From Aquisalimonas sp. (GTDB lineage: Bacteria > Pseudomonadota > Gammaproteobacteria > Nitrococcales > Aquisalimonadaceae), in NCBI GenBank assembly GCA_007126095.1, contig SLBZ01000091.1, forward strand, positions 19,347 to 83,346: a DNA stretch of 64,000 nt, given 5' to 3'. Positions 35,101 to 45,375 of the stretch are shown piece after piece. The position numbers were made by a program, and so were the translations under genes. Numbering within the stretch: position 1 is the first letter of the stretch; each line of letters begins with the position of its first letter. Under the pieces are notes generated by a model that saw only the letters and a program-made list of their open reading frames with translations, had not been told where the DNA came from and did not search any database.

Positions 35101-38100
35101 ATGCTGCGTCTGACAGGAACTCCCGCTCTCTCCCCGTTTCGTCTCGCCAAGTTGCTGGCCGCCCTGCAGGAGCAGGTCCCCGCCGTCGACGGCCTCTCGG
35201 CGGATTTCGATCATTTCGTCCTGCTCGACCGGGATCTGACGCCGGACGAGCACGGGACGCTGCAGTCCCTGCTGCTGGAGGGGCGGGAGCCGGTGACGCG
35301 CGACGGAGGGGACGCCTTCTTCCTGGTTGTCCCGAGGCCCGGGACTATCTCGCCTTGGTCCACCAAGGCGACGGACATTGCCCACAATTGCGGGCTGGCA
35401 GCGGTGCGTCGCATCGAGCGGGGCGTGGCGTATCGCTTGCACCGCCGTGACGGCGTGTTCAGCAGCGATGAGCGTGAGCGTCTACAGCCGCTGCTGCACG
35501 ATCGCATGGTCGAGGTCGTGCTCGCCGATCCGGACGAGGCGCGCGCGCTGTTCCGGCAGCAGCCTCCCGGCCCGCTGCGTTCGGTGGACATTCTGGGCGG
35601 TGGCCGCGATGCGCTGGCGGAGGCGAACAGCGCCATGGGCTTCGCCCTCGCGGATGACGAAATCGACTACCTGGTGGAGCAGTACGTCGACCTCGGTCGC
35701 AACCCGACCGACGTGGAACTGATGATGTTCGCCCAGGCGAACTCCGAGCACTGCCGACACAAGATCTTCCGCGCCGACTGGATCATCGACGGCGAGCCCC
35801 AGCAGCGCTCGCTGTTCGACATGATCCGCAACACCCACGAACGCCGCCCCGAGGGGGTGCTGTCCGCGTACAGCGATAACGCCGCCGTGGCCCAGGGGCC
35901 CGAGGTCCAGCGGTTCTTTGCGGATCCCGCGGATCACGTCTACCGTCCGCACCAGGAGCCGGTGCACCTGGTGATGAAGGTCGAGACCCACAACCATCCC
36001 ACGGCGATTGCGCCGCACCCGGGGGCCGCCACCGGCGCCGGCGGCGAAATCCGTGACGAGGGCGCGACCGGCCTCGGGGCTCGGCCGAAGGCCGGGCTGA
36101 CCGGGTTCACCGTCTCCAACCTGCGCGTCCCGGATGCCGTCCGGCCCTGGGAAACCGAAGACAACGGTCGCCCCGGACGCATGGCCTCACCGCTGGACAT
36201 CATGATCGAAGGCCCGGTGGGTGCGGCGTCGTACAACAACGAATTCGGGCGTCCGAACCTGGGCGGCTACTTCCGCACCTTCGAGCAGCGCGTGCCCGGC
36301 GCCGATGGCGACGAGATCCGTGGCTACCACAAACCGATCATGATCGCCGGCGGCATGGGGGCGATCCGCGACCCGCATGTCCACAAGAAGGATGTGGCAG
36401 CCGATGCCCGGGTCGTGGTGCTCGGCGGCCCTGCCATGCTGATCGGGCTGGGTGGCGGCGCCGCCTCGTCCGTGAGCAGCGGAGCCAGCGACGAGGAACT
36501 GGATTTCGCGTCGGTTCAGCGCAGCAATCCGGAGATGCAGCGCCGGGCCCAGCAGGTCATCGACGCATGCTGGGCGCTGGGTGACGACAGCCCCGTGCTG
36601 TCCATCCACGATGTGGGCGCGGGCGGGTTGTCCAACGCCGTGCCGGAGATCCTCGATGACAGCGAACGGGGCGGTCACCTGGAGCTGCGGGACGTTCCCA
36701 GCGATGATCCCGGCATGTCGCCCATGGAGATCTGGAGCAACGAGGCGCAGGAGCGCTACGTGCTCGCCATCGGTGCCGAGGCCGAAGCGGCGTTCCGCCG
36801 GATCTGTGAACGGGAACGCTGCCCCTTCGCCATCATCGGGACCGCCACCGCCGACCGGCAGCTGCTGCTCACCGACCGTACCCTGGGTAACGATGCCGTC
36901 CACATCCCCATGGATCTGCTGTTCGGCAAACCGCCGAAGATGCAGCGGGATGTCACCCGCGCCGAGCCGCCGCGGCAGCCCCTCGGGCTGGAGCACGTCG
37001 CCATCGACGATGCCGCGGAGCGTGTCCTGCGACTGCCCGGCGTGGCGGCCAAGCACTTCCTGATTACCATTGGCGATCGCACCGTCACCGGGCTTGTCGC
37101 CCGGGACCAGATGGTGGGGCGGTGGCAGACGCCGGTTGCGGACGTGGCGGTCACCCTGGATGACTACACCGGCCACACCGGGGAAGCCATGGCCATGGGC
37201 GAGCGCTCTCCGGCAGCCTTGCTGGACGCGCCGGCATCCGGCCGCATGGCGGTGACGGAGGCGCTGACCAATCTCGCCGCCGCGGATGTGGGGGCGCTCG
37301 ACCGCGTCAACCTGTCCGCCAACTGGATGGCTCCGGCCGGCCACCCCGGCGAGGACGCCCGCCTGTACGACACGGTCCGTGCCGTGGGCATGGAGCTGTG
37401 CCCGGCGCTGGGCATCGCGATCCCGGTTGGCAAGGACTCACTGTCCATGAAAACGGTCTGGGACGATCAGGGCGAGACCCGCGCCGTGACGTCGCCGCTG
37501 TCGCTGGTGGTGTCCGCCTTTGCCACCGTGGATGATGCCCGCCGCACGCTGACGCCGGAGCTGCGCGGCAATGCCGGCGACACGCGGCTGCTGCTGGTGG
37601 ACCTTGGCCGCGGGCGCAACCGCCTGGGTGCGTCGGCGCTGGCGCAGGTGTACAGCCGCCTTGGCGATGCACCGGCGGACCTGGATCGGCCGGAGGACCT
37701 GCGAGCGTTTTTCAACACCGTGCAGGCGCTGAACCGGGAAGGCCTGTTGCTCGCGTACCACGACCGTAGCGACGGTGGGTTGTTTGCGACCCTCGCGGAG
37801 ATGGTGTTTGCAGCCCATATCGGCGTCACTGTCGATCTTGCATCCGTCGGAACTGCGCCGGTGTCGGCACTGTTCGCCGAGGAACCCGGCGCCGTGGTGC
37901 AGGTGGGCCGCGACGCGGTGGACACGGTGATGGAGCGGTTCGCCGAGGCCGGACTGGCGGGCTGCGTCCATGTGATCGGCGCGCCCAATGACGACGACCG
38001 CCTGGTGGTGCGGGACGGGGATGCCGCCGTGCTCGACCGGTCGCGTGTCGAGCTACAGCGCATCTGGCAGGAGACCAGCTGGCAGATCCAGCAGTTGCGT

Positions 38101-39000
38101 GACAACCCGGACTGCGCTGACGAGGAATACGACAGCCTCCTGAATACTGACGACATGGGGCTCCATGCCGCCCTCAGCTTCGACCCCGCCGACGATGTCG
38201 CCGCGCCGATGGTCGGTACCGGTGGCGCGCCCCGTGTCGCCATACTGCGGGAGCAGGGTGTCAACGGGCACGTGGAGATGGCCGCGGCGTTCCGCCTGGC
38301 GGGGTTCGAGGCGGTGGACGTGCACATGACCGACCTCCTCGAACGGCGTGCCGATCTCTCCGCTTTCCAGGGACTGGTGGCCTGCGGCGGGTTCTCTTAC
38401 GGCGACGTGCTCGGCGCCGGCGGTGGCTGGGCCAGGACGATTCTCTTCAATGACCTGCTGCGAGACCAGTTCGGCCGTTTCTTCCAGCGCGAGGATGCGT
38501 TCGCCCTGGGTGTGTGCAACGGTTGCCAGATGCTGTCGACGCTGCGGGAACTGATTCCCGGAGCCGAGCTGTGGCCACGGTTCGTGCGTAACCGTTCGGA
38601 ACAGTTCGAAGCACGGCTGTCGCAGGTCGAGGTGGTGGAGTCGCCGTCGCTGTTTCTCCGGGGGATGGAGGGCTCGCGCATGCCCATCGCGGTGGCGCAC
38701 GGCGAAGGGCGACTGGAGTGCCCCGAGGAGAGCGGCCCGCGCAAGCTCGCATCGGCCGGGCTGGTGAGTCTGCGGTACGTGGATGGCCGGGGGCAGCCCG
38801 CAGCGCATTACCCCGCCAATCCCAACGGTTCACCGGATGGCATCACCGGCCTCACCACACTGGATGGTCGCGTGACCATCATGATGCCTCACCCCGAGCG
38901 GGTCTTCCGCACGGTACAGAACAGCTGGCATCCTCAGGAGTGGGGCGAATACGGCCCCTGGATGCGCATGTTCCGCAACGCGCGCCGCTGGATCCAGTAG
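35101..39000 (+). CDS. purL: Phosphoribosylformylglycinamidine synthase
   Basis: PurL is the large single-chain enzyme that amidates FGAR to FGAM with glutamine and ATP in purine synthesis. The 1299-residue length matches E. coli (1295). In order there are an N-terminal PurS-like domain, FGAM synthetase halves ([32 protein letters not shown]), and a glutaminase domain with nucleophile C1139 (GVCNGCQ) and PHPERVFR near the end. It stands alone with its own 70-bp upstream gap. Confidence 0.97.
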   Translation: MLRLTGTPALSPFRLAKLLAALQEQVPAVDGLSADFDHFVLLDRDLTPDEHGTLQSLLLEGREPVTRDGGDAFFLVVPRPGTISPWSTKATDIAHNCGLAAVRRIERGVAYRLHRRDGVFSSDERERLQPLLHDRMVEVVLADPDEARALFRQQPPGPLRSVDILGGGRDALAEANSAMGFALADDEIDYLVEQYVDLGRNPTDVELMMFAQANSEHCRHKIFRADWIIDGEPQQRSLFDMIRNTHERRPEGVLSAYSDNAAVAQGPEVQRFFADPADHVYRPHQEPVHLVMKVETHNHPTAIAPHPGAATGAGGEIRDEGATGLGARPKAGLTGFTVSNLRVPDAVRPWETEDNGRPGRMASPLDIMIEGPVGAASYNNEFGRPNLGGYFRTFEQRVPGADGDEIRGYHKPIMIAGGMGAIRDPHVHKKDVAADARVVVLGGPAMLIGLGGGAASSVSSGASDEELDFASVQRSNPEMQRRAQQVIDACWALGDDSPVLSIHDVGAGGLSNAVPEILDDSERGGHLELRDVPSDDPGMSPMEIWSNEAQERYVLAIGAEAEAAFRRICERERCPFAIIGTATADRQLLLTDRTLGNDAVHIPMDLLFGKPPKMQRDVTRAEPPRQPLGLEHVAIDDAAERVLRLPGVAAKHFLITIGDRTVTGLVARDQMVGRWQTPVADVAVTLDDYTGHTGEAMAMGERSPAALLDAPASGRMAVTEALTNLAAADVGALDRVNLSANWMAPAGHPGEDARLYDTVRAVGMELCPALGIAIPVGKDSLSMKTVWDDQGETRAVTSPLSLVVSAFATVDDARRTLTPELRGNAGDTRLLLVDLGRGRNRLGASALAQVYSRLGDAPADLDRPEDLRAFFNTVQALNREGLLLAYHDRSDGGLFATLAEMVFAAHIGVTVDLASVGTAPVSALFAEEPGAVVQVGRDAVDTVMERFAEAGLAGCVHVIGAPNDDDRLVVRDGDAAVLDRSRVELQRIWQETSWQIQQLRDNPDCADEEYDSLLNTDDMGLHAALSFDPADDVAAPMVGTGGAPRVAILREQGVNGHVEMAAAFRLAGFEAVDVHMTDLLERRADLSAFQGLVACGGFSYGDVLGAGGGWARTILFNDLLRDQFGRFFQREDAFALGVCNGCQMLSTLRELIPGAELWPRFVRNRSEQFEARLSQVEVVESPSLFLRGMEGSRMPIAVAHGEGRLECPEESGPRKLASAGLVSLRYVDGRGQPAAHYPANPNGSPDGITGLTTLDGRVTIMMPHPERVFRTVQNSWHPQEWGEYGPWMRMFRNARRWIQ

Positions 39001-39043
39001 CCGCGCCGCGGACCGACAACAAGACAATGAGAGGGAGACTGCC

Positions 39044-40588
39044 ATGCCTTACGCCGTGGACTGGCTGGATCGCCGTGCCCGGTTGAGCCCGGAGGCGACC
39101 GCCCTGGTGGATGCCGCCAGCGGGAAACGGATCAGCTATGCCGAGTGGAATGCAGCCGCCAACCGCACCGCCCACTACCTTGGCAATCGGCTCGGTGTCG
39201 CAAAGGGGGATCGGGTCGCCGTGCTTGCGGGCAACTCGGTGGCGTATCTGGACGTCTGGTTCGCCTGCAGCAAGACGGGCGCCATTCTGCAGAACCTCAA
39301 CTGGCGGCTGGCGGAAGCGGAGCTGGCTCAGCTCATCCAGGATGCGGCGCCCACCGTGCTCTTCTACGGCGCCGATTTCGTTGACGCCGTCACCCGCCTG
39401 CGCGACACCCCCGGGGTGGAATCCATCAGGCACTGGGTCGCACTTGACGGCGACAAGGTGACAGGTGACCCGTGTATCACCAAGCGCGATTCGGAGCCCG
39501 CCGACACCCCGGCGCTGCCGCCGCTCACCCATGATGATCCCTGGGTCATCTGCTACACCGGCGGGACCACGGGGTTGCCCAAGGGCGCCATACTCACCCA
39601 CGGCAACATCGCCTGGAATGCGATCAATACCCAGGCGAGCTGGGGGATCGGCGCCGATGATACCGCCATTCTCAACGCGCCGCTGTTCCACACGGGGGCG
39701 CTGAACGTATTCACCGCACCGCTGGTCCATGCCGGCGGCTGCAGCGTGGTCTGTTCCGGGTTCGACGCCAATCAGGTCTTCGATCTGATCGAGGGTGGCG
39801 ACGTCAGCCTGTTCTTCGGTGTGCCGACAATGTTCTCCCTGCTGCAGGAGCACCCTCGCTGGGAAACGGCCGACTTCTCGCCGCTGAAGCTGGTGATCAG
39901 CGGTGGTGCGCCGTGCCCCATGCCGGTGTTTGAGCGGTTCTGGGATCGTGGCGTCGATTTCAAGACGGGGTACGGGCTGACTGAGGCGGGTCCCAACACC
40001 TTCTGGCTGCCGCCGGAGCAGGTGCGGGAGAAACCCGGAGCGGTGGGATATCCGCTGTTCCATGTGGAGGTCAAGCTGCAGGACAGCCAGACGGGCGCAA
40101 CGGTCACCCGGCCGGGTGTTACTGGGGAGTTGCTCATCCGCGGCCCGCACCGCACGCCGGGGTACTGGAACCGGCCCGATGCCACTGCGGAGGCCATCGC
40201 CCCGGATGGCTGGCTCCATACCGGCGATCTGGCGCGCTTCGACGCCGACGGCGCCTACACCATTGTCGGCCGGCTCAAGGACATGTTCATCTCCGGTGGC
40301 GAGAACGTCTACCCGGCGGAGATCGAAAACGTGCTTCACGCCCATCCCGAGGTCGCTGATGCCGCCGTCTTCGGCGTGTCCGACCGGACCTGGGGGGAAG
40401 TGGGCTGTGCGGTGATCGTGCCCGTGGCCGGGGCGACCCTGCAGGCGCGCACCCTGCGGCCCTGGCTCAAGGAGCGTCTGGCGCGCTACAAGGTCCCGCG
40501 CCGAATCGAGTTTGTCGACGCCCTGCCTACCACCGGCGCCGGCAAGATCGACAAACGCACCCTCCAGGAGCGCTTCGAGGACGAGTAA
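39044..40588 (+). CDS. Acyl-CoA synthetase (AMP-forming), class I adenylate-forming
   Basis: This 514-residue ligase joins a carboxylic acid to CoA via an acyl-adenylate. It has the P-loop YTGGTTGLPKGAILTHGN, TGYGLTEAG, WLHTGDLARFDADG, GRLKDMFISGGENVYPAEIE and the C-terminal catalytic lysine in TGAGKIDKRTL. The pattern is nearest to medium/short-chain fatty acyl or feruloyl/cyclohexanecarboxyl-type ligases, so the acid is not determined. It is distinct from the FadD-like ligase at 21452. Confidence 0.88.
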   Translation: MPYAVDWLDRRARLSPEATALVDAASGKRISYAEWNAAANRTAHYLGNRLGVAKGDRVAVLAGNSVAYLDVWFACSKTGAILQNLNWRLAEAELAQLIQDAAPTVLFYGADFVDAVTRLRDTPGVESIRHWVALDGDKVTGDPCITKRDSEPADTPALPPLTHDDPWVICYTGGTTGLPKGAILTHGNIAWNAINTQASWGIGADDTAILNAPLFHTGALNVFTAPLVHAGGCSVVCSGFDANQVFDLIEGGDVSLFFGVPTMFSLLQEHPRWETADFSPLKLVISGGAPCPMPVFERFWDRGVDFKTGYGLTEAGPNTFWLPPEQVREKPGAVGYPLFHVEVKLQDSQTGATVTRPGVTGELLIRGPHRTPGYWNRPDATAEAIAPDGWLHTGDLARFDADGAYTIVGRLKDMFISGGENVYPAEIENVLHAHPEVADAAVFGVSDRTWGEVGCAVIVPVAGATLQARTLRPWLKERLARYKVPRRIEFVDALPTTGAGKIDKRTLQERFEDE

Positions 40589-40618
40589 TACCCGCCCTGG
40601 CCGCCGACCGTCGCGTAG

Positions 40619-40638
40619 GGTGGACCTTCAGGTCCACC
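40619..40638. repeat. REP-like hairpin between convergent genes
   Basis: GGTGGACCT-TC-AGGTCCACC is a perfect 9-bp stem preceded by GTAG. A GTAGGGTGGACC...GGTCCACC unit of this kind is common in intergenic gaps of several gammaproteobacteria. It lies between the converging acyl-CoA synthetase and DUF815 genes and could also help terminate both. I see only one copy in the window. Confidence 0.5.
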
Positions 40639-40652
40639 AAACCGACTTTGGG

Positions 40653-41519
40653 TCACTCCCCCAGCCCCCGTCGCCCGGCCCAGTCCCGGGCGAACTGCCA
40701 CGCCACGCGACCGCTGCGCGAGCCCCGCTCCAGGGCAAAGCGCAGCGCATCCTCGCGCACCGCGTCCAGCCCGTCGTCGATACCGAAGCGCTGCAGCCAG
40801 CCCTGCACGATCTCCAGGTACGCCTCCTGGCTGAACGGGTGGAAGGACACCCACAGCCCGAATCGCTCCGACAGGGAAATCTTCTCTTCCACTGCCTCGC
40901 CGTGATGGATCTCGCCGTCCACGTTGCGCGCCTCCTCGTTCTCCGCCATGTACTCGGGCACCAGGTGGCGGCGGTTGGAAGTGGCGTAGATGAGGAGGTT
41001 CTCGGGGGCGGCGCTCACCGATCCGTCCAGCATGGCCTTGAGCGCCTTGTAGCCGGGGTCGTCGCCCTCGAAGGAGAGGTCGTCGCAGAACACCACGAAG
41101 CGCTCCCCGCGCCCGCGCACCAGCCTGGCCACGTCGGACAGGTCCACAAGCTCGCTCTTGTCCATCTCGATCAGGCGCAGCCCGGCGCCGGCGTGCGCGT
41201 GCAGCAATGCCTTCACCAGGGACGACTTGCCCGTGCCGCGAGCCCCCCAAAGCAGCGCGTTGTTCGCGGGCAGTCCGCGGACGAACTGGCGGGTGTTGCG
41301 ATCCAGCAGCGCCTTCTGCCGCCCCACGTTGTGCAGCGCCTCCAGGGCCACCGCATGCGGGTCCGGCACCGCCTCCAGAAAGCCCGCTCCAAGCCGCCGC
41401 CGCCAACGGAACGCAGTGCTGGCCGCCCAGTCCGGCGCGGCGCTGGCGGGCGGCAGCAGGGGCTCCACGCGCTCCAGAAGTTGTTCGGCGCGTTGCAGAA
41501 AGGCTTCGAGCTGATCCAT
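40653..41519 (-). CDS. DUF815 family P-loop ATPase
   Basis: This 288-residue AAA-like ATPase of unknown function belongs to the DUF815 family. Walker A is WGARGTGKSS (91-100), Walker B FVVFCDDLSFE (about 140-150), with the family segment YATSNRRHLVPEYM and a sensor region LSERFGLWVSFHPFSQEAYLEIV. There is no signal or membrane segment. It is followed upstream on the same strand by the DUF2058 gene (8-bp gap), suggesting co-expression. Confidence 0.85.
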   Translation of the reverse strand: MDQLEAFLQRAEQLLERVEPLLPPASAAPDWAASTAFRWRRRLGAGFLEAVPDPHAVALEALHNVGRQKALLDRNTRQFVRGLPANNALLWGARGTGKSSLVKALLHAHAGAGLRLIEMDKSELVDLSDVARLVRGRGERFVVFCDDLSFEGDDPGYKALKAMLDGSVSAAPENLLIYATSNRRHLVPEYMAENEEARNVDGEIHHGEAVEEKISLSERFGLWVSFHPFSQEAYLEIVQGWLQRFGIDDGLDAVREDALRFALERGSRSGRVAWQFARDWAGRRGLGE

Positions 41520-41527
41520 CGCGTTGG

Positions 41528-42085
41528 TTACCAGTCCAGATCGTCCGGAATGGGGAACTCCCGGTAGAGGTCGTCGTCCTCGCTGCTGAGGTCTTCGGCG
41601 GTGACCATGGCAACGAACATGGTCGCGTCGCGTTCATGCAGCCGCGGCACCACGTCGGACGGCACCACGTGGAAACGCCCCTTGCGCTCGACGATCGCCA
41701 GCTCGCCTCGGCTCAGCCGTTTCTGTTGCTCGGCTGTGACCTCCAGCTTGCGTACCTTGCCGTCCCGGGTGAAATGAAACGGAACGCTGCCGTCCCGGGT
41801 AGAGAGGGCGTGCTCCCGGAGCAGATCCTCGATCTGGGCAGCCGCAGACTTCTGCTTCTTCTGCTGTTCCCGCTGCTGGTTCAGTGCGCGGTCGCGCTCG
41901 GCCTTCTCGGCGCGCGCCTGCTGGACCTGCGTCTGGCGCGCGGCCGCGTCGGGGTCCGGTGACTGCCCCTTGCGCCCGCCCTTGCTCTTCTTGCGCTGGG
42001 CGCGCTTTTCCTTGTCCGCCTGTCGGGCCTGCTTCTCGTCCACCAGCCCGGTTTTCATCAGTTGATCGCGTAGTGAGTTGCTCAT
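41528..42085 (-). CDS. DUF2058 domain protein (YaiL-like)
   Basis: This 185-residue cytoplasmic protein of unknown function starts MSNSLRDQLMKTGLVDEKQA, the typical DUF2058 N-terminus. A long Lys/Arg/Glu/Gln-rich coiled coil (about 20-85) and a compact C-terminal domain (about 85-185) follow. The family's charged coil suggests nucleic-acid or ribosome contact, but that is inference. It is probably co-transcribed with the DUF815 ATPase. Confidence 0.85.
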   Translation of the reverse strand: MSNSLRDQLMKTGLVDEKQARQADKEKRAQRKKSKGGRKGQSPDPDAAARQTQVQQARAEKAERDRALNQQREQQKKQKSAAAQIEDLLREHALSTRDGSVPFHFTRDGKVRKLEVTAEQQKRLSRGELAIVERKGRFHVVPSDVVPRLHERDATMFVAMVTAEDLSSEDDDLYREFPIPDDLDW

Positions 42086-42189
42086 TGTCTCAGTCCATCG
42101 GCGCTGGTCGGTGGCTTCTGGGGCGTCCGCAGACGCAGACTGTCATGCAAGTGTACGCATGCCCCGGGTTGTCCCGCCACGGGGCCGTA

Positions 42190-43938
42190 TCATTTTCCCT
42201 GAGGCCGCTCACCGGTCGTGCGGCCGATCTTGAGCCCCACCTGGGTGATGCGGCCGCCGTCCATGGCGCGGACTACGAACTCCATGTTGTTGAGCTTGAC
42301 CCGGTCGCCCACCACCGCACGCTGTTTGAAAAGCCGCAGCAGGTACTCGCCCACGGTCTCGTTCTCACGGGCCTGGTTCGGGATCTTCAGGCCGTAGGCG
42401 CTGGAGAGCGCCGCCAGCGGTGTGTCGCCGTTGAGGACGAAATCACCGAAGAACGCGTGCTCCTCAAGGCGTGCAGGGCCGTGTGAGGCGACGAACACAC
42501 GGTCCAGGTCGGGCAGGGACTGTGGCGTGGTGAGCACGTACAGGTAATCCCCTTCCCGCAGGATCTCGTCCTGGAAGTGCCGGATGAGTCGCCCGCCCCG
42601 GATCAGCGAGACGATCTGGCTGCTGCGCGGCAGCCGCAGCCGTTGCACCACTTTGTACAGTGCTGGGCTGTCGGCCTCCAGGTGGTACCCCACCATCTCA
42701 TACTCAACCTGGCCGGGCAGGTCCAATTCCAGCCGATGCACGACCCGGGAGCGGGGCGGTACGTCCAACTCGAGCCAGCGGGCGACGGGGGCCACGGTCC
42801 ACCCTTGCAGGACCAGTGACAGCAGCACCACGAAGAACGCGATGTTGAAATAGGTGCCGGCATCATCGACGCCGGCCAGCAACGGGAACAGCCCCAGCAG
42901 GATCGGCACCGCGCCGCGCAGCCCCACCCAGCCGATGAACGCCTGCTCCTTCAAGGGGAACCGGAACGGCAGCAGGGACAGCGCCACGGCCAGCGGCCGC
43001 GCCACGAACAGCAGCAGGCCGGCAACCACCAGGGCCTGGGGTGCCACCTCCAGCAGGTCCGACGGCATGATCAGCAGACCCAGCATCAGGAACATGACGA
43101 TCTGCGCGAGCCATGCCATGCCGTCGTGAAACCGCCGGATGTTCTGCGCGCTCTGCAGACGCCGGTTGCCCACGATGATGCCCGCCAGGTAGACCGCCAG
43201 AAACCCGCTGCCGCCAATGAACGCCGCCATGCCGAAAATCAGCAGGGCTCCCGAGAGAGCGAGCAAGGGGTATAGCCCGGGTGTCAGTGGAACACGGTTG
43301 ACCGCCCACCCTAGGGCGACCCCTCCGAGTACACCAATGATACCGCCGAGGCCCATCTGCTGGGCGAACTCCAGCACCAGCCCAAGGCCGACGCTCTCCT
43401 GTTGCCCGAGGATGATCTCGATGAGTGCAACAGTGAGAAAAATCGCCATGGGATCGTTGCTGCCGGATTCGATCTCCAGGGTGGCGCCGATGCGCTCCTT
43501 CAGCTCTAGACCGTGGGCGTGGAGCAGGTAGAACACGGCGGCCGCGTCGGTGGAGCCGACAATGGCACCGATCAACAGCCCCACCATGAGTGGCAGGTCG
43601 AAAATCCACGCCGTGAGGAGCCCGGTAATGGTCACGGTGAGCACGACCCCAACCGTAGCCAGTACCACGGCCGGGCGGAGGCCGACACGGAAGCTGGCGA
43701 CCCGGGTGCGCAGGCCGCCGTCAAAGAGAATGACCGCCAGTGCCAGGCTGCCGATCAGGTGGGCCGCCTGGAAGTCATCAAAGGCAACCCCTCCGGGGCC
43801 CTCTTCGCCCACCAGCATACCAATGACCAGGAAGACCAGCAGCAGGGGAGCGCCGATACGGCTGGAGATGACGCTGGCAAGAATGCTCGCCACGAACAGC
43901 AGCCCGCCGATCAGGATGATTTGGTTGGTCAGTTCCAA
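42190..43938 (-). CDS. Potassium/proton antiporter NhaP2 (CvrA) family
   Basis: This CPA1 cation/proton antiporter sits in the inner membrane. It has about 12 hydrophobic segments (1-390) with the family motifs GAIVGSTDAAAVF and ESGSNDPMAIFL, then a cytoplasmic TrkA-C (about 400-480) and CorC/HlyC-type domain (about 485-575). TTG 43938 gives 582 residues with GGGGG upstream and aligns with E. coli NhaP2 (578). A TTG at 43983 would add 15 residues. In a halophile it would serve K+/pH homeostasis. Confidence 0.87.
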   Translation of the reverse strand: MELTNQIILIGGLLFVASILASVISSRIGAPLLLVFLVIGMLVGEEGPGGVAFDDFQAAHLIGSLALAVILFDGGLRTRVASFRVGLRPAVVLATVGVVLTVTITGLLTAWIFDLPLMVGLLIGAIVGSTDAAAVFYLLHAHGLELKERIGATLEIESGSNDPMAIFLTVALIEIILGQQESVGLGLVLEFAQQMGLGGIIGVLGGVALGWAVNRVPLTPGLYPLLALSGALLIFGMAAFIGGSGFLAVYLAGIIVGNRRLQSAQNIRRFHDGMAWLAQIVMFLMLGLLIMPSDLLEVAPQALVVAGLLLFVARPLAVALSLLPFRFPLKEQAFIGWVGLRGAVPILLGLFPLLAGVDDAGTYFNIAFFVVLLSLVLQGWTVAPVARWLELDVPPRSRVVHRLELDLPGQVEYEMVGYHLEADSPALYKVVQRLRLPRSSQIVSLIRGGRLIRHFQDEILREGDYLYVLTTPQSLPDLDRVFVASHGPARLEEHAFFGDFVLNGDTPLAALSSAYGLKIPNQARENETVGEYLLRLFKQRAVVGDRVKLNNMEFVVRAMDGGRITQVGLKIGRTTGERPQGK

Positions 43939-44058
43939 ACGTGCCCCCGCATGGCGCAAGCTGCCCACACGGTCAGCTGGCAAGGGTGACCGGTAGGGCG
44001 GTTACGCGATAGAAACGCTGCGCATTATAGCGAACGCGGGGGCAGGCTGTCCGTGGAC

Positions 44059-44086
44059 AAAAAACGCCCGCGGGTGCGGGCGTTTT
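44059..44086. terminator. Intrinsic terminator after the phasin gene
   Basis: An 11-bp perfect stem AAAACGCCCGC-GGGT-GCGGGCGTTTT is followed on the minus strand by a run of six T. It lies 24 bp after the phasin stop and is the clear leftward terminator of that gene. The A/T flanks also allow weak function in the other direction. Confidence 0.9.
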
Positions 44087-44110
44087 ACGGCCGGTTATCC
44101 GGAGACCGAC

Positions 44111-44572
44111 TCAGGCATTCTTCTTGGCGCTGGAGCTGCTGGAACTCGAGCCGGTGCCCGCGTCCTTGCCGGCGCTGGCTGAGGCGTTCTCAACAGCGCT
44201 GACAGCCTGTTTGGTCTGCTGCTTGGCCTGCTCGGATGCCGCAGTGACGCCGTCCTGAGCCAGCTTCTGCAGCTGCTCGGCAAAGCCGCGGTTGATCTTG
44301 ACGAACTCGTTCATGTCCGCCGTCACTTTCTCGCCGAGGGACTTGGCGACCTCGGTCTGCTTCGTCACGTACGCCTGCAGACTCTGCGGGTCGTTGACGT
44401 CTTTCAGTGCGCGCAGGTTGTCGATGCCCAGCTCGGAATAGTGTTTCACCGCTTCCATCTGGAAATCGGTGATGCGGGCAACGTGGTCGAGCATGGTGCT
44501 CTGCGCCTTGCGCACGGGGTTCAGCATCTGCTCAAACTGTGTGTTGGTTTTCTCGAACATCTCGGTATACAT
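44111..44572 (-). CDS. Phasin family protein (PHB granule-associated)
   Basis: This phasin coats polyhydroxybutyrate granules. The 153-residue protein starts MYTEMFEKTNTQFEQMLNPV. Its helical phasin_2-type core runs from about 5 to 120 (ITDFQMEAVKHYSELGIDNLRALKDVNDPQ is typical), followed by an Ala/Gln-rich helix and a low-complexity Ser-rich tail. ATG 44572 has AGGAGG upstream; the open frame extends to 44635 without a site. A good promoter with a PhaR-type dyad lies upstream and a strong terminator downstream, so it is monocistronic. Confidence 0.9.
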   Translation of the reverse strand: MYTEMFEKTNTQFEQMLNPVRKAQSTMLDHVARITDFQMEAVKHYSELGIDNLRALKDVNDPQSLQAYVTKQTEVAKSLGEKVTADMNEFVKINRGFAEQLQKLAQDGVTAASEQAKQQTKQAVSAVENASASAGKDAGTGSSSSSSSAKKNA

Positions 44573-44614
44573 ACAAGGTGACCTCCTCTGTGATGAAAGA
44601 GCGTCCCACTCTTT

Positions 44615-44652
44615 CTGCACTGCAGCGTAGTTCACGGATTGGTGCGCTGCAA
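44615..44652 (-). promoter_or_regulatory. Phasin promoter with PhaR-type operator
   Basis: On the minus strand TTGCAG (44652-44647), 17 bp, TACGCT (44629-44624), with an A/T-rich UP-like stretch further upstream (about 44660-44680). CTGC-AGT-GCAG (44625-44615) overlaps the end of the -10 box and the expected start site. It matches the CTGC-N3/4-GCAG element reported for PhaR in Paracoccus and Rhodobacter, the ideal place for repression. Confidence 0.65.
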
Positions 44653-44808
44653 CGTCTAGTTTTTATTTTTTCGTCATAAGGTTATGCGTCCTGTTTATGG
44701 TGGCGTCACCGCTTGTGACAGGAATGGTGAAACGCTCCCTCTCGCTGTCGCCGACGCCTTCGGTATACTTGCCGTCGCTCGACCACGTCCACCGCTACGG
44801 GAGCAGTC

Positions 44809-45375
44809 ATGAGCAACAGTGATACCGCATCGATCCGTCCGGCGCTGCCGGATGACGCCCCCCGTCTTGCCGAACTCCAGGCGGCATACCTGCTCGGCGA
44901 CGGCGGGCAGGGGAAGGCCGACAGCCCCGCCGGGTTCCTCGTCTCCGGTTACGACGCGGACAGCTACCGGCATTTTGCGGACGTGGCGGATCACTTCTAT
45001 GTGGGTGAAGAGGATGGACGCGTCATTGCCTTCGTGCTGGCGATGAGCAGCGAGCGCATTCCGGAGGCTACCCCGAGCCACCAGGTCAATCACTGGCTGC
45101 TGGAGCAGCACCCGCAGCCGTTCACGCTGATCAGCCAGATCTGTGTGGCACCGGAGGCGGCGTCCGGCGGCTGGGGGCGCGAGTTGTACAACGTGGTCCG
45201 ACAGCTTGCTGCCGGGAGGCCGCAGTTCGCGGCCATCGTGCTCGATCCGCCCAACGGGCCGTCGGTGCGTTTCCACGAGCGCGTGGGCTTTCACAAGGCG
45301 TTCGAGACGGTGGGGCACGACGGGCGACCGCGTGGCATCTGGGGGCGCGACCTCGCCGGGCCGCCGCAATCATGA
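44809..45375 (+). CDS. GNAT family N-acetyltransferase
   Basis: This 188-residue GNAT-fold protein has an N-terminal strand SIRPALPDDAPRLAELQ, a central DHFYVGEEDGRVIAFVLAM, and ISQICVAPEAASGGWGRELY. That last segment takes the place of the acetyl-CoA-binding loop, which is a degenerate form of R/Q-x-x-G-x-G/A. PNGPSVRFHERVGFHKA follows. The substrate is unknown. Its TGA overlaps the ATG of the next gene (45372-45375), so the two are coupled. Confidence 0.8.
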   Translation: MSNSDTASIRPALPDDAPRLAELQAAYLLGDGGQGKADSPAGFLVSGYDADSYRHFADVADHFYVGEEDGRVIAFVLAMSSERIPEATPSHQVNHWLLEQHPQPFTLISQICVAPEAASGGWGRELYNVVRQLAAGRPQFAAIVLDPPNGPSVRFHERVGFHKAFETVGHDGRPRGIWGRDLAGPPQS

